64,000 nt of DNA, taken from Dillenia suffruticosa (Eukaryota; Streptophyta; Magnoliopsida; Dilleniales; Dilleniaceae). Below, in pieces: positions 36,001-47,384 of this stretch. Location: NCBI GenBank assembly GCA_033439265.1, contig JAVTVX010000013.1, positions 3,374,501 through 3,438,500 on the forward strand. Reading direction: 5' to 3'. Made by a program: the position numbers and the translations under genes. The first letter of the stretch is position 1. Each line of letters begins with the position of its first letter. The notes beneath the pieces were generated by a model that saw nothing but the letters and a program-made list of their open reading frames with translations, ran no database searches and was not told where the DNA came from.

Positions 36001-36879
36001 ATGGAGAATCATTCACTAGGGTTGTTGATTTTATAAGAAACTAGTTGGTTTACTAAATTCTCTACTTCACTTAGGAAAGATCCATCAATCAAGGCATGTC
36101 GATGATGATCGGACCTTGATAATTCACTTGGGGTTGATGGCTCTTTGGTTTTTGAATTTTTGGGATGCTTATCTAAATGAAAATTCTTTTGTGTTTGCCC
36201 GATAATTTCAAGATTTTTGTTCCCCATAAAGGAATGGCAACTAGAATTTTGGGTTAAAACCTTTTAGAAGATTTCTAGCGAATTGGATAACTCATACATG
36301 TAGATGAGCTTGAAAATAAGTTTTGGATAATGAGAATTGTTATATTTCAGAAAAATTTATGTAAGTCTGAACATTAGAATATTAAGCAGTAAGTATATTT
36401 ACAAATATAAAATTATATATTAACTCAACACTTGGGAGACCTAAAATTGATCTTCCCTTGTAATTGATGAAAATAGTGGACATCAGAGGATTTTCCTATT
36501 AGGGTTTAACGTGTTCTATTTTTTTTTTTAATACAAACTATTAATATTCGATAATTATATTATATCTAACTAAATTCGATTTTAGTTGGGCTATAGTCTT
36601 AAAAAACAAAAATCTTTCGATACTTATTTTTATCATATATAAGATTCGAATCTGAGATATTATTTAAAAAGTACTAATGTTCAGCTTCTGGATCAACAAA
36701 ATATCGGTAACGTGTACTATTTTTTATATTTAACCATTGATATCTGAAAATTCGATTAATCTGATTTGAATATCTGTAGAGTTCAATATAGGGGCTAGTT
36801 CTCTCTATAACCGTTTTCTATCACGAGATTTTAATTAAAAAAATCTAATAGTTTATCACTAAACTTATAAGACATTAGT
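33011..36879. other. Intergenic, no gene seen
   Basis: AT-rich. Decayed SINE-like stretches lie at about 34085-34180 (minus, mini-SINE type) and 34785-34985 (minus, SINE-1 type). Frames of 70-80 codons at 35630-35866 and 36009-36227 (minus) show no recognisable motif, and I do not call them genes. Confidence 0.45.
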
Positions 36880-37015
36880 TTGGTAACGTGTTCTATGTTA
36901 ATAGCATGATATATGCTAGTCAACGACTGTGAATGAAAAAAAAAAAATCTTTTTGGGCCTTTTGGGCCCATTGAGTAAAGCCCGAAAACAAAGTGACAGA
37001 ATTGCTCCAATCTAT

Positions 37016-37208
37016 TTTTTTTTTTGTACCTAGATCTTCCGGTATATGGGGTTTCACCTAGACTAATCCAAAATCGATCTAACTGTCAAGCATCTTTTTG
37101 AGGAGGAGGTCTTTAAACATTGTTTTTTCCATACCCAGTGGGAGTCGAATTTTCGACCTAATTAAAGGATGAAGGTATTATTCCCACCTACGCCAACAAG
37201 TACTGATA
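37016..37208 (-). mobile_element. tRNA-derived SINE (family SINE-2)
   Basis: A 193-bp minus-strand element, T-run at the left. On the minus strand it has GGTCGAAAATTCGACTCCC (box B-like) and a body distinct from SINE-1. Flanks ATTGCTCCAATCTAT (37001-37015) and AATGCCCCAATCTAT (37209-37223) are a 15-bp target duplication with two mismatches. The empty site is seen near 37852. A relative lies at about 46660-46825. Confidence 0.82.
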
Positions 37209-37255
37209 AATGCCCCAATCTATGGTCACAAGTCATCAATGCCAAAGGTTCTTTT

Positions 37256-37340
37256 TTTTTTTTAACAAGAATTTGAATATAAGATCACCATGTTGGGGGA
37301 AGAGGATTTGTATCACTAGATTATCCCCTTAGAGACTACT
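37256..37340 (-). mobile_element. Mini-SINE, copy 2
   Basis: An 85-bp minus-strand insertion. The minus strand reads GGGATAATCTAGTGATACAA, then CCTCTTCCCCCAACATGGTG and ATTCAAATTCTTG, then an A-run. Target duplication CAAAGGTTCTTTT at 37243-37255 and 37341-37353. The empty site survives in the second duplicate near 37886. Confidence 0.8.
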
Positions 37341-37360
37341 CAAAGGTTCTTTTTCACCCT

Positions 37361-37544
37361 ACCAAACTCTTTTAGGTTAAATAGTTGAATACTCTATCCT
37401 TTAATCAAAAATATTGAGTTTGAGTGTTGAGAATGACGAAAAAAGATTTAAAAGAGTCAATCCCTAAAATAGATCTCACAATACTCGAACCGGATTAATT
37501 GCTCAAAAACCTGGATACCGATGATGAAAACAAAAAAAAAAAAA
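37361..37544 (+). mobile_element. tRNA-derived SINE (family SINE-1), copy E
   Basis: A plus-strand copy from ACCAAACTCTTTTAGG to GGATACCGATGATGAAAAC plus A-run. Flanks GGTTCTTTTTCACCCT (37345-37360) and GATTTCTTTCGCCCT (37545-37559) are a degenerate target duplication. They match the unoccupied GGTTCTCTTTCGCCCT in the second duplicate. It entered nearly the same target as the mini-SINE beside it. Confidence 0.8.
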
Positions 37545-37930
37545 GATTTCTTTCGCCCTCGGAACTAAAGTGCTATTTAGCCTTTTTAAAAAAAAAAACC
37601 AAAGTATTCCTTAGTTTGAGTCTAATTAAACTTTTAACAGACAAAACTTTTTCACGTTTATTTTCATTATACACAAAATTTTAATTTGAGATTTTATTTA
37701 AGAGATATCAGTATTCAGTAACCAAATGAACATGACATAGCAACTTGTTCTATGTTAATATCATAATACATGCATGTCACTGATGGTGGATAAAAAAAAA
37801 ATGTGCCTTTCGGCCCCGCTGAGTAAAGCCCGAAAATGAAGTGAACGAAATGCTCGAATCTATGGTCATAAGTCATCAGTGGTCGAAGGTTCTCTTTCGC
37901 CCTTGGAACTTTGGATCCAAAGCGATGTTT

Positions 37931-39591
37931 AGGTTTTATCTTTTCTTTTCATGTTCTTTATTGGAAAAAAGCAAAGTCCGGTATAACAGCAGACGTGTTT
38001 CTTATATATCTGCTTCACTTTCATTCTCCCCTCTTATAAAGGTTTTGATGGTTGGCCATTTATATTTTGAAGAACATTTCCTTCTGTATCATTTGTTTCA
38101 ACCTTGTAGATTACTCTATCTCAACTTTCTCCTTTCCCTAATTTTAGCGGCCAAGTAAAATTCAATGCCCTATTTCATAGGATGATATGATGAGCTTTAT
38201 GGGCCTACCTTGAACCAGGGCCTGGCCCAATTTTAGTTAACTCTAGCCCGTCAGGAGAAAGCGAAATTGGTTTTAATGACATATACAATTTAGTAATTTT
38301 CAATAACGAATCTGTTTATAAAATACTAAATTTTTAGTAGTTTTGTTAATTAATTTTTCAATCAACATTCTCTGAGTTCGAGTTTTAAAAATAGAAAAAC
38401 AGACACTGAAAGAGTTTGTTCTTAATTGGGCCAAACAATACTCGAATCGAATCAGTTGAATTATCCAAATATTGACGAGATGATTAATTTTTTAAGATGT
38501 GATTTTTTAACTCGGCGCTGCTGCTTATATGTTGACAATTTGATATAGGTGCACCACCCTAAACCCTAAAATTGATAAATTCTTTTAGAAATGCTTTTTA
38601 GAAGAACTTAGAGTAGGTTAAGAAAGGGAATATTAGCATCTGAAGCAGGAGGCAGTGGAGAATGGAATTAGAATCACTTTGGTCGGCCTCTTACTAAAGA
38701 TGAAAAAAGTCCTGATAAAGGCTTCATTTAGAGTGTAGTTGAAGACTGGAATTTTCTCCGAAAATGATTTACTTGTTTTCTTTGATTTCTTTTGTTCCTT
38801 TTATATGTTTTGACTTTGACATTCTTGTCTCGTGTCATGCAAACTAAAAGTAAGATGTCCATTTTGAATGGGCACATAATGTAGTATCCTATGCATGCAT
38901 GTACAAGTTTGAATCTACGACCCCGTTTGAGCTTTATTTACTCCCTTGAATTTCACAATTTTGTTACACATAAAAAATAAAATAAAAAAGAAGAAAGAAA
39001 ATTCCTAATGATTAAATAATCAAGTCCATTTCAATGGTGGTAGTCTCCACTTTGATTTCACCCTTGACTCAAATCCCTCATACCCAAAAAAAAAGGGGGG
39101 GGGGAGAAAGAGAGTTATTCTCAATTGTGTGGTAAAACCATTGTGATAAATTCAGACATGAAAAATGGCGTTATCCTAGATTTGTATACATATTTTATTC
39201 CAATGTCACTTGGGAGGAACATGCATCTCAAAAATTCCCATTAACACAATAAAGATAATTATAAATAGAAGGATAGGTCTTTCTTGGATTGCCAAATATA
39301 GGAACACTCAAAATTATTTTTGTACATAATGATTTTGAAATATATACATTATGCTCGATGGCAAGAATTATGCTATTAAAAGAATTAGTGATTGTGATAG
39401 AGTGTTAATAATCACAGCCGTAATGTGGGTATAATGATAAAAATATTAAATTCTCTTTATCTAAATTTTGGATTTGACTTTTAGGAATAAAAATAGGTGA
39501 TGGGAGAGTTCGTTCCTTAAATGGACCTAATTGTTAGCTTAAGATGGATTAATTAAGATCAATAAATTAATTATCGAATATCAATCCTTTC
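37931..39591. other. Intergenic, no gene seen
   Basis: AT-rich. A decayed plus-strand SINE-1-like stretch lies at about 38320-38490. No exon is supported. Confidence 0.45.
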
Positions 39592-39674
39592 TTTTTTTGG
39601 TTGTACAAGGATATGAATCTGGGATTACCAGATTGGGAGAGGAAATTTGTACTATTAGAGTGTCCACTCATTAC
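39592..39674 (-). mobile_element. Mini-SINE, copy 3
   Basis: An 83-bp minus-strand insertion between perfect 15-bp repeats AATATCAATCCTTTC (39577-39591 and 39675-39689). The minus strand reads CTCTAATAGTACAAATTTCC, CAATCTGGTAATCCCAGATT and then the tail. The intact duplication suggests a young insertion. Confidence 0.83.
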
Positions 39675-39923
39675 AATATCAATCCTTTCAAAAAAAAAAA
39701 AAAGTGCTAATAATCTTCACTGTTGTGTGTGTAACATGGAAGCCCATTGTATCCTAACCCGGCCAGCGCACTCGATCAGCTTGATCGAAGTTCATTGGAC
39801 GGCCCATCTGAGTCGCACCAGAATCGGGCCTACTTGGAGCCCAAAATCTTCCAATACTCATTCTTTTTTTTTTTTTTTTTTGGTGAATTCCAATACTCAT
39901 TCAACACAAACTAATTGAGAGAC

Positions 39924-40001
39924 ATCCTAATGATACAAACCCCCCTCCTCCAACTTAATGATTTCATATTCAAATCCTTATAAAAAAATAAAAATAAAAT
40001 A
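39924..40001 (+). mobile_element. Mini-SINE, copy 4
   Basis: A 78-bp plus-strand insertion between perfect 16-bp repeats AAACTAATTGAGAGAC (39908-39923 and 40002-40017). It reads ATCCTAATGATACAAACCCC, then ATTCAAATCCTTATAAAA and an A-rich tail of AAAAT units. Confidence 0.83.
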
Positions 40002-40480
40002 AAACTAATTGAGAGACTAATGAGAGAGCCCAATTACTCTACTTGGGAATGATTTAACGTGGCCCATCTATTCCACCAAGGGCCTACTTGTAGGCCGAAT
40101 ATTAAAACTTTCAAATCCAATTAGATATTTTCTAAAGGTAAATGACTAATATATTATCTCATAGTGGTCACAACCTCCTCTCTTAACATGAAGATTCAAG
40201 TATATTTTACCTTCGTTATCATTTCTATATACCTTGAATTTTAATTCCATTACAGAAAAATTTATATTAACATTGGTTAGTTATGGCAAATCATATATTT
40301 TAGTTTTCACCAAAAAGAAAAAATTCATAGCTTTTGGTAGTATTACATATTTATTTATTTGAGACATTCAATAGGAGAACCAATGATCGGAGGCTAGTAT
40401 CTAAGTGTTAGTTGATAACAAGAAAAATTTATGTTCGTTTTTTGGGAGTCAAACCATGTCTATTGCTTGAAAGACAATTA

Positions 40481-41133
40481 CACAGACACGAGGATTGTCA
40501 GATCGAGGATTGTCAGATCAAGAAAGAAATGATTATTGTCAAGTGGACCCCTCCTGATATAAGGAAGTTAAATGGAGCATTTGACTTCAACTCTGGAATG
40601 GTTAGTGGAGGTGGTATCCTATGAAATTAAGAGAGAAATTAGGAATTGGGGTTCACCATGAATATAGGGAAGACTAATGTGTTATCGACAGAAGTTTGGG
40701 CTTTAAAAGAAGGGCTCCTGATTGCTAAGCTCAAAGGTTCTGCGGAGATTGAAGTTGAAGTGGAAGTGGACAACCTAGCTCTGACTTACATGCCGAAGAA
40801 GATCGAGAAGTCTCATCCTCTCGTGCACGCTGTGATGGACTGCAGATAGCTGTTGAGGGAGCTTGGAGTGGCGAAAGTGAAGCATGTGTACAGGAAAGCC
40901 AATAAGTGTGCTGATCATTTAGCTAGATTGGGCAAAATTAGTCCTAATGGGGTGTCCATCATGGAGAGGCCGCCTAACTCTATCATTTCTTTGCTGAGAG
41001 AAGACAAGTGCGGAGCAAAGGCTAGAAGGCTCGTGAGAGGTAGTTCTGTGGGCCATGGGTGTGTGTAGTCCCTTGGGTAGGGTTTTGGGTTGTTGTTTGT
41101 TTCTCTACCTACCCAAAAAAAAAAAAAAAGAAA
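40481..41133 (+). mobile_element. 5'-truncated LINE (RNase H end) with 12-bp target duplication
   Basis: A 653-bp insertion flanked by perfect GAAAGACAATTA (40469-40480, 41134-41145), ending in a 15-base A-run. It encodes the terminal RNase H domain (RVT_3 type) of a plant L1-like LINE. Segments seen are VKWTPPDIRKLNGAFDFNSG, GFTMNIGKTNVLSTEVWALK, then EVEVDNLAL, and LLRELGVAKVKHVYRKANKC followed by ADHLARLG. Stops and frame changes between these segments show it is inactive. The perfect duplication shows it is not very old. Confidence 0.88.
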
Positions 41134-41145
41134 GAAAGACAATTA

Positions 41146-41781
41146 TCCTAACCATTAAGACTACAAATGCCATTGAGGACCATTATAAAACTTCTAATAG
41201 ACTAAACAAGTCAAATTATATAAACATAATTTGCAGATTTTTGAAGAGTTAGGAGTTATATTTATTTAATTTTACAAGTTTTCCCATATTTGAAGGTTGT
41301 AGAGATATAAGATCATGTTTCTTTCTTCTTTTCCTTCAATAAAATTGTGAAAAAAAAATAAAAATTGGATGTTTCTCTCTCTTGTTGATGTTCATCCTCT
41401 CTCTTCTTATGATTTGCATTTGAATTTTTTTACGTGTTTATGCGCATATAGATGATATGAGTATCATAAATTTAGTATCATATATTCTATATATGTTTTA
41501 TAAAATTTTTTTTATATAATAAATTTAATTAAAATTGAATTTATTTGTGTTTGGTCGTATTCATCATTTTTTTTTACGGTGAAATTATGAAAAAAAAAAA
41601 CAGTTGGACCCATCGACAAAATAAATAAATAAATAAACAAAAAAACAAAAATCTTCAATGACCAAAATGTCCTGGACACATTTTATGGCCGTGGAGCACA
41701 TTCACCATATCCAAGCAATAAACCCACTCCCCCCCCTTCCCCACCGCACCCCAAAAAACAAAAAAACACTTCGTCACTTGC
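41146..41781. promoter_or_regulatory. Upstream region of the PPR gene
   Basis: AT-rich 630 bp with A and T runs, then C/A-rich sequence in the last 80 bp before the start codon. No TATA box can be assigned with confidence. Confidence 0.35.
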
Positions 41782-44313
41782 ATGGCCTCTTTCCCAATAC
41801 CCACAACACCAAACCCACAAATCTCTCGATTCAAATCCAAAAAAACTCCAGAAACCGTCAAATTCACACAAACCCATCTCACGAAACTTTGTGAATATGA
41901 GTCTGGTCCACAGTCTGAGCACAAATCTTGCTTCCACAACATATCTTCACTCTGCAAAGTCGGTGAACTTTCGCAGGCTGTGAACCTCCTCAATGAAATG
42001 GAACTCAAAAACATGCAAATTGGACCCGAAATTTATGGTGAAATTCTCCAAGGATGTCTCTATGAGAGAAATCTGTTTTTGGGTCAGCAAATTCATGCAA
42101 GAATTGTCAAAAATGGTAACCTTTTTGCCAAAAATGAGTATGTTGGAACTAAGTTGCTAATTTTCTATGCCAAGTGTGATGTTTCAGACATTGCTGTGTG
42201 TTTATTTGATAGACTTAGCGTACATAATGTTTATTCTTGGGCTGCAATTATTGGGTTAAATTGCAGGATGGGTTTGAATATAGAGGCTGTTTGGGGTTTT
42301 GTTAAAATGCTTGAAAATGGGTTTTTTGCTGACAATTTTGTTATTCCAAATGCATTGAAGGCCTCTGGCGCTCTGAAAAGAATTGGATTTGGAAAAGGAA
42401 TTCATGGGTATGCGTTGAAAATGGGATTTGGAAAATGTGTGTTTGTTGCAAGTAGTCTTGTGGATATGTATGGAAAATGTGGGGCTGTGGAGCAAGCCAG
42501 GAAGGTGTTCGATAACATGGATGAAAGAAATGTTGTGTTGTGGAATTCAACGATTGTGGGTTATGTTCAAAATGGGTTCAATGAGGAAGCAATTCAAATT
42601 TTTTGTGAGATGAGAAAGGAAGGAATTGAATTAAGTCGAGTCACTTTAGCTAGCTTACTATCTGCTTCCGCTAATTTAGGTGCTCTAGAGGAGGGTAAGC
42701 AAGGTCATGCACTTGCAGTACTGTATGACTTAGATTTAGATTATATTTTGGGGAGTTCATTAATGAACTTCTACTCAAAGGTTGGTCTGATTGAGGAAGC
42801 TGAATTGGCCTTTAGTAGGATGCTTGAGAGAGACGTGGTGGCATGGAATTTGCTTATTTCATGTTACGTCAATAATGGACAGATTGAGAATGCAATTCAA
42901 ACATGCCGTTTGATGAGATTGGAGAACTTTAGATTTGATTCTGTGACTCTAGCATCAATATTGTCGGCCTCTGCCGACTGGAGGGATCTAGAACTTGGAA
43001 AAGAAGGGCATGGATATTGTATTAGAAACAGCCTGGACTCCAATTTGGTTGTTGCTAGTTGCATCATCAACATGTATGCCAAATGTGGTAGAATAGATAA
43101 TGCAGTACAAGTGTTCAACTCTACAAGGGAAAGAGATGTGGTGTTGTGGAACACTCTTTTAGCTGCTTATGCAGAGGTCGGTCAAAGCAGGGAGGCCTGG
43201 AAACTGTTTTACCAGATGCAGTTAGATGGTGTGCTGCCAAATGTAGTATCCTATAATTCGGTTATCTTGGGTTTATTGAGAAATGGGGAAACTGAAGAGG
43301 CCAAAATTATTCTCTTCAAGATGCAATCACATGGTATCCAACCAAATTTGATCACTTGGACAACCCTTATCTCTGGTTTGGCTGAATATGGATTTGGGAC
43401 TGAGTCAATGATGTTTTTTCAGCTAATGCAACAGGCTGGGATCCAACCCAACATTGTAAGTGTTGTTAGTGTGCTCTCTGCTTGCAAAGACTTAGCATTA
43501 TTAGAATATGGAAGAGCCATACATGGGCTTGCTATTAGTTATGGCATTCATTTGTCAATCTCAATAGCAACTTCTTTAGTGGACATGTATGCTAAATGCG
43601 GAGCCATTGACCAAGCTAAGAAGGTTTTTGACATGATTCAGGCAAAGGAATTGCCTTTATACAATGCAATGATATCTGCATATTCACTACATGGTCGTGC
43701 AACAGAGGCTCTTGCTTTATTTGAATCTCTTCAAAAGAAAGGTATTGAACCAGATACCATAACATTCACCAATGTCTTATCAGCTTGCAGCCATGCTGGA
43801 CTAGTGGATAAGATGTTGGAGCTTGTAAGTGATATGGTGTCTAGGTATCATATGAAGCCTAATATGGAGCATTATGGTTGCATAGTTTGTCTTCTGTTAC
43901 GGAGTGGAAACTTGTGTGAGGCTTTGAGGCTCGTTTCCATGATGCCATTTGAGCCTGATGCTCATATTTTGGGTTCACTACTTGCTGCTTGCAGAGAACT
44001 CAATGAGGTCGAGCTTGGTGAGTATCTGTTGAAACATTTGTTAGAGTTGGAACCAGATAATTCAGGAAACTTTGTAGCTCTCTCAAACATATATGCAGCT
44101 GCAGGAAGGTGGGATGAAGTATCACATTTGAGGAACAACATGAGAGAAAAGGGTCTGAAGAAGAATCCGGGCTGCAGTTGGATTCAAGTTGAGAAAGAAG
44201 TTCACATGTTTGCTTCTGCCTATGTTTCCCACCCACAGACCAGGGAGATTTATCTGATGTTAGCCCTTTTGGAGAGAGAAATGCAATATTACCACACATT
44301 TACTGATGGCTAA
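41782..44313 (+). CDS. CRR21: PLS-class PPR protein, E subclass, plastid RNA editing factor (CRR21 orthologue)
   Basis: An intronless 843-residue gene starting at the first ATG. The first 50 or so residues (MASFPIPTTPNPQISRFKSK, rich in Ser/Thr/Lys/Pro) look like a plastid transit peptide. From about residue 60 a long row of PLS-type PPR repeats follows (VYSWAAIIGL, ASSLVDMYGKCG, VVLWNTLLAAYAEVG, LITWTTLISGLAEYG, ATSLVDMYAKCGAI). An E domain ends the protein (KGLKKNPGCSWIQVEKEVHM..), and there is no DYW domain. Length and sequence through GPEIYGEILQGC.YER match Arabidopsis CRR21 (about 830 residues) as I recall it. CRR21 edits one site in the plastid ndhD transcript and is needed for NDH complex function. 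The frame is uninterrupted, so the gene looks functional. Confidence 0.9.
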   Translation: MASFPIPTTPNPQISRFKSKKTPETVKFTQTHLTKLCEYESGPQSEHKSCFHNISSLCKVGELSQAVNLLNEMELKNMQIGPEIYGEILQGCLYERNLFLGQQIHARIVKNGNLFAKNEYVGTKLLIFYAKCDVSDIAVCLFDRLSVHNVYSWAAIIGLNCRMGLNIEAVWGFVKMLENGFFADNFVIPNALKASGALKRIGFGKGIHGYALKMGFGKCVFVASSLVDMYGKCGAVEQARKVFDNMDERNVVLWNSTIVGYVQNGFNEEAIQIFCEMRKEGIELSRVTLASLLSASANLGALEEGKQGHALAVLYDLDLDYILGSSLMNFYSKVGLIEEAELAFSRMLERDVVAWNLLISCYVNNGQIENAIQTCRLMRLENFRFDSVTLASILSASADWRDLELGKEGHGYCIRNSLDSNLVVASCIINMYAKCGRIDNAVQVFNSTRERDVVLWNTLLAAYAEVGQSREAWKLFYQMQLDGVLPNVVSYNSVILGLLRNGETEEAKIILFKMQSHGIQPNLITWTTLISGLAEYGFGTESMMFFQLMQQAGIQPNIVSVVSVLSACKDLALLEYGRAIHGLAISYGIHLSISIATSLVDMYAKCGAIDQAKKVFDMIQAKELPLYNAMISAYSLHGRATEALALFESLQKKGIEPDTITFTNVLSACSHAGLVDKMLELVSDMVSRYHMKPNMEHYGCIVCLLLRSGNLCEALRLVSMMPFEPDAHILGSLLAACRELNEVELGEYLLKHLLELEPDNSGNFVALSNIYAAAGRWDEVSHLRNNMREKGLKKNPGCSWIQVEKEVHMFASAYVSHPQTREIYLMLALLEREMQYYHTFTDG

Positions 44314-46019
44314 CAAGTTTCAGAATGGAACCAGTTGATCTTGAACGGTTTTTCAACAGTGAGGCTGCTGATGTGAATCACAATGACGCTCCTAGCCTTA
44401 GGTGCTTTAAGGATGTACATTCACATCCAAGAAATCATCACCTGGAAGGACATTAAAGAACAGTACAAGAGCAAGAGCATGAGACATTGATAGAGCTGTG
44501 TGGATTACGAGAAATCAAGGAAGCACTCGGTAGAGATGAGCTATTAGGTTGATATAGGACGCTGCTTAATCTTCGTGCACGATGGCAAATTGTAGGGAGC
44601 TCTGTAGTGCTCTCACAGAACTGCAAGCGTGCATCTGGCTTCCTGTGAGGCTAAGCTTATTATCAACGGGCACTTTTACTATTCGCACAGGTAGAAACTG
44701 GGAAGGTATATAATACCTCGGTTCCTCCACGTATTTTGGGAAATGTTATATATAACCAGGAAGCCTCTTCAATTCAAACCATGTGGTTCCTCATAAGCTG
44801 TGAAGGAGAAAATATGATTGTAAACTATATCTGTTCATAGATTGTTCCTTCACCATTTTGTATTTTTCTATCATTACCCCGTAAAGAACAGCCTGGCCTA
44901 GTCATAATCCACCTTTAACGTTTTCACATTTACCTTTAACCCAAAAAGATGGGACTTAGGCTCCAAAACTAACTCCATAAGATGGAGTTGGACTAACACT
45001 GGCTCGGCTATTTAAGCAGCATTAAAACACACCCAAGCAAGCCTAATGCGAGAGTTTAATTCAAATGATCATTCAAAAGAAATGGTTTCAATTTTTTTAT
45101 TTTAGTAAATAAATTTAGACGAACGCAAATCTTAATGCAATGGTGAAATTATTTCTTTGATGATCTCGAGATCACAAATTCGAGGTATGGAGAAAAAATT
45201 ATGTATATATACGTCCATTCCCTATCTTGTACTAAGCTGAAAAGTATTTCGTATATCGGGTGAACTCTTTAATAAATAAATCTAGACACCGTCTAATAAT
45301 TTGGTACAATCATATAAAATTTTGAGTTACATATTACACTTTGTCAAATCTTTGTGCTTACTACAAAGGGTTGGTGGGGAGACAGCAAATTGCAAGATAT
45401 GCTAAGGGACCAAAGAGAAAAGAAGAGATCGAGGGGAAAAGAAAAAAATAAATAAATGGAGAAAGAAGGCAGCGGAGATATAGAAAGTCTTCACAAACAA
45501 AAATACAATGACAAGAGTGGAAGTAAAGAGGCACAGAAAAAAGTATTTTGCCAGCCTTATGACTTCTCACATGTGGGTAGGAACCTATCACAATTATCCA
45601 TTATATTATAATCATAAATTTACTCTATTCTTTCATTTTTTTATTATATAAAAATTTAAATATAAAATGAGATTTATAACACTAAACTATCCTCTAAAAA
45701 CACTCTTTCCTTTCTTAACTTCTCACATGTGGTTTGGAACTTATCACAATTTTAGGTTATTTAAACATGTGATTTTGCAATTCCTGTTAAATAGACCCCA
45801 AAGATGCAAAGATCCCTTCCTTGTCACCAGCAACAACTTCCAACATTCATCACAGTCTACGAAAACAGCTGCAGACCCCGTTATCACAATTTAAGGATTT
45901 GGAAGAGTCAATCAGACCTCACAGTTTTCGGATTAGATTAATCGATCAAATCTTGAACATGTCAGTGAAAACAAAAATTAAAAAAAAAAATTTTCTTGGC
46001 CATGTTCAGCAAGAATAAA
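44314..46019. other. PPR 3' region and intergenic DNA
   Basis: About 44314-44890 is less AT-rich and probably the PPR 3' UTR, though no AATAAA signal stands out. Beyond it lies a tRNA-like SINE scrap near 45120-45230 (GCAATGGTGAAATTATTTC.., AAATTCGAG) and a partial SINE-1 3' end at about 45890-45990. No gene is seen. Confidence 0.45.
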
Positions 46020-46659
46020 AGAAATGGAACTTATCACATTCTATTATAGATAGAGATGAGCGGATAAGATAAGATTAAATAGAAATGTTATTTCAGATGC
46101 TTGTGGATAAAACAAAGAAATACAAAATAAGAATTTACATTCTCTAATTTTAACAATTTTGTTTACAATGATTATCTACATTCTTTACATTCCAAACATC
46201 ATAACGAAAATGCAAAAAAAAAAAATGTTTGAAATTAATTATAAAAATTTGAGTTCGTGTCCTTTTGAAAAGATATTAATTTTTATTTTTATAATTATAT
46301 TTATACGGACGGAGTAAATCACATATATAAAACTAAAAGACAATTATGTTCGGCAGCATGTGGCAAGTTGGCATTTGTGCAAGTTGTTTTTTTCAACATT
46401 TGCAATACAAGTATGGGGATAGCCTCGACCCACCCCATGTGCTCACAAGATCTGCATCCATGGACCAGACAAGCCATTCCCCAGTCACATTCAGGGTTCT
46501 GCATCCATGGACCAGACAGCCCATTCCCCAGTCACATTCAGAATTCAAATCAGAGGGAAAAAAAAAGGGGCCAAGCAAGAGTCCATCGTCCGACCCAACT
46601 CTTTCTTTTTGTTACTCAAAATTTTATTTATTTCCCTTTTTGATTCCTATGGCTAGGTC

Positions 46660-46825
46660 ACTGTTCGATATCTAAGACTTTGCTCTGATTAATCCGGATC
46701 GATCTGACTGTCAGGTCTCATTTGAGAGGAAAGTCTCCCAATATTATTTTTTCTATACACAGGGAGAGTCGAACTTTCAACTTACTTAAGAAACAAAAAT
46801 ATCCTTCACACCTACCCTAACACAT
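46660..46825 (-). mobile_element. SINE-2-like copy upstream of COMT-like gene 1
   Basis: The minus strand shows a GTCGAAAGTTCGACTCTCCC-like box B region, and the plus strand GATCTGACTGTCAGG, as in the SINE-2 at 37016. It is absent from the second duplicate, so it arrived after the duplication. Ends are approximate. Confidence 0.55.
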
Positions 46826-47384
46826 CAAAATTTTAATACTTCAACTAAACTTCAGTGGTTCAAATTCCATTCATGGCACACAAGTAGAAATTGAAGGGTG
46901 ATAATATCTTTTATTTAATACTTCATTCTCTTTGAATTAAGAAGACAACCAATGTATTTTAAGTTTTTATAATGTAAGAAAAAAATCAGTTATTCTTAAT
47001 AAATTTATATATGTAAGACATATTATTCATTATAATAATAATTTGATATTTATTTTCAATGTAAAATAAAGAAGAGAGAGAAAAATAATAAAATAAAATC
47101 GCATATATATATATTTTTTAAAAAAATAAAGTCCAATTAGGATAGGTAGGACTGGACTTTTTTTTTTTTTTTTTAAACCCATCCATAATTGTTCCTCTCA
47201 CCTCCACGTACGTAATATTCCTCCTTCGTATATTGGGTGGGCAATCCAAAAAAGAAAAGAAAAAATAATGAAAATACCAACGGCAACCACACACATAAAT
47301 TCTTTGCTCTTTCCTCATGTTTCACCCTCTCACTTCACTCCGCCCGGTCTCCGTTCTCTCTCACTCTCTCTCTCTATCTCTTCA

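Larger units (their letters stand above)
36880..37930. repeat. Local tandem duplication, first copy loaded with three SINEs
   Basis: Copy 1 (from about 36880) and copy 2 (about 37720-37930) share GTTCTATGTTAATA, GAGTAAAGCCCGAAAA, (T)CTATGGTCA.AAGTCATCA and AAGGTTCT.TTTC.CCCT. Copy 1 is split by insertions at 37016-37208, 37256-37340 and 37361-37544. Copy 2 has none of these, so it preserves the empty target sites and fixes the element ends. Confidence 0.8.

Noticed and set aside
35630-36227. Two minus-strand frames of 72-78 codons
   Set aside because: No recognisable domain, no convincing splice partners, ordinary AT-rich surroundings.
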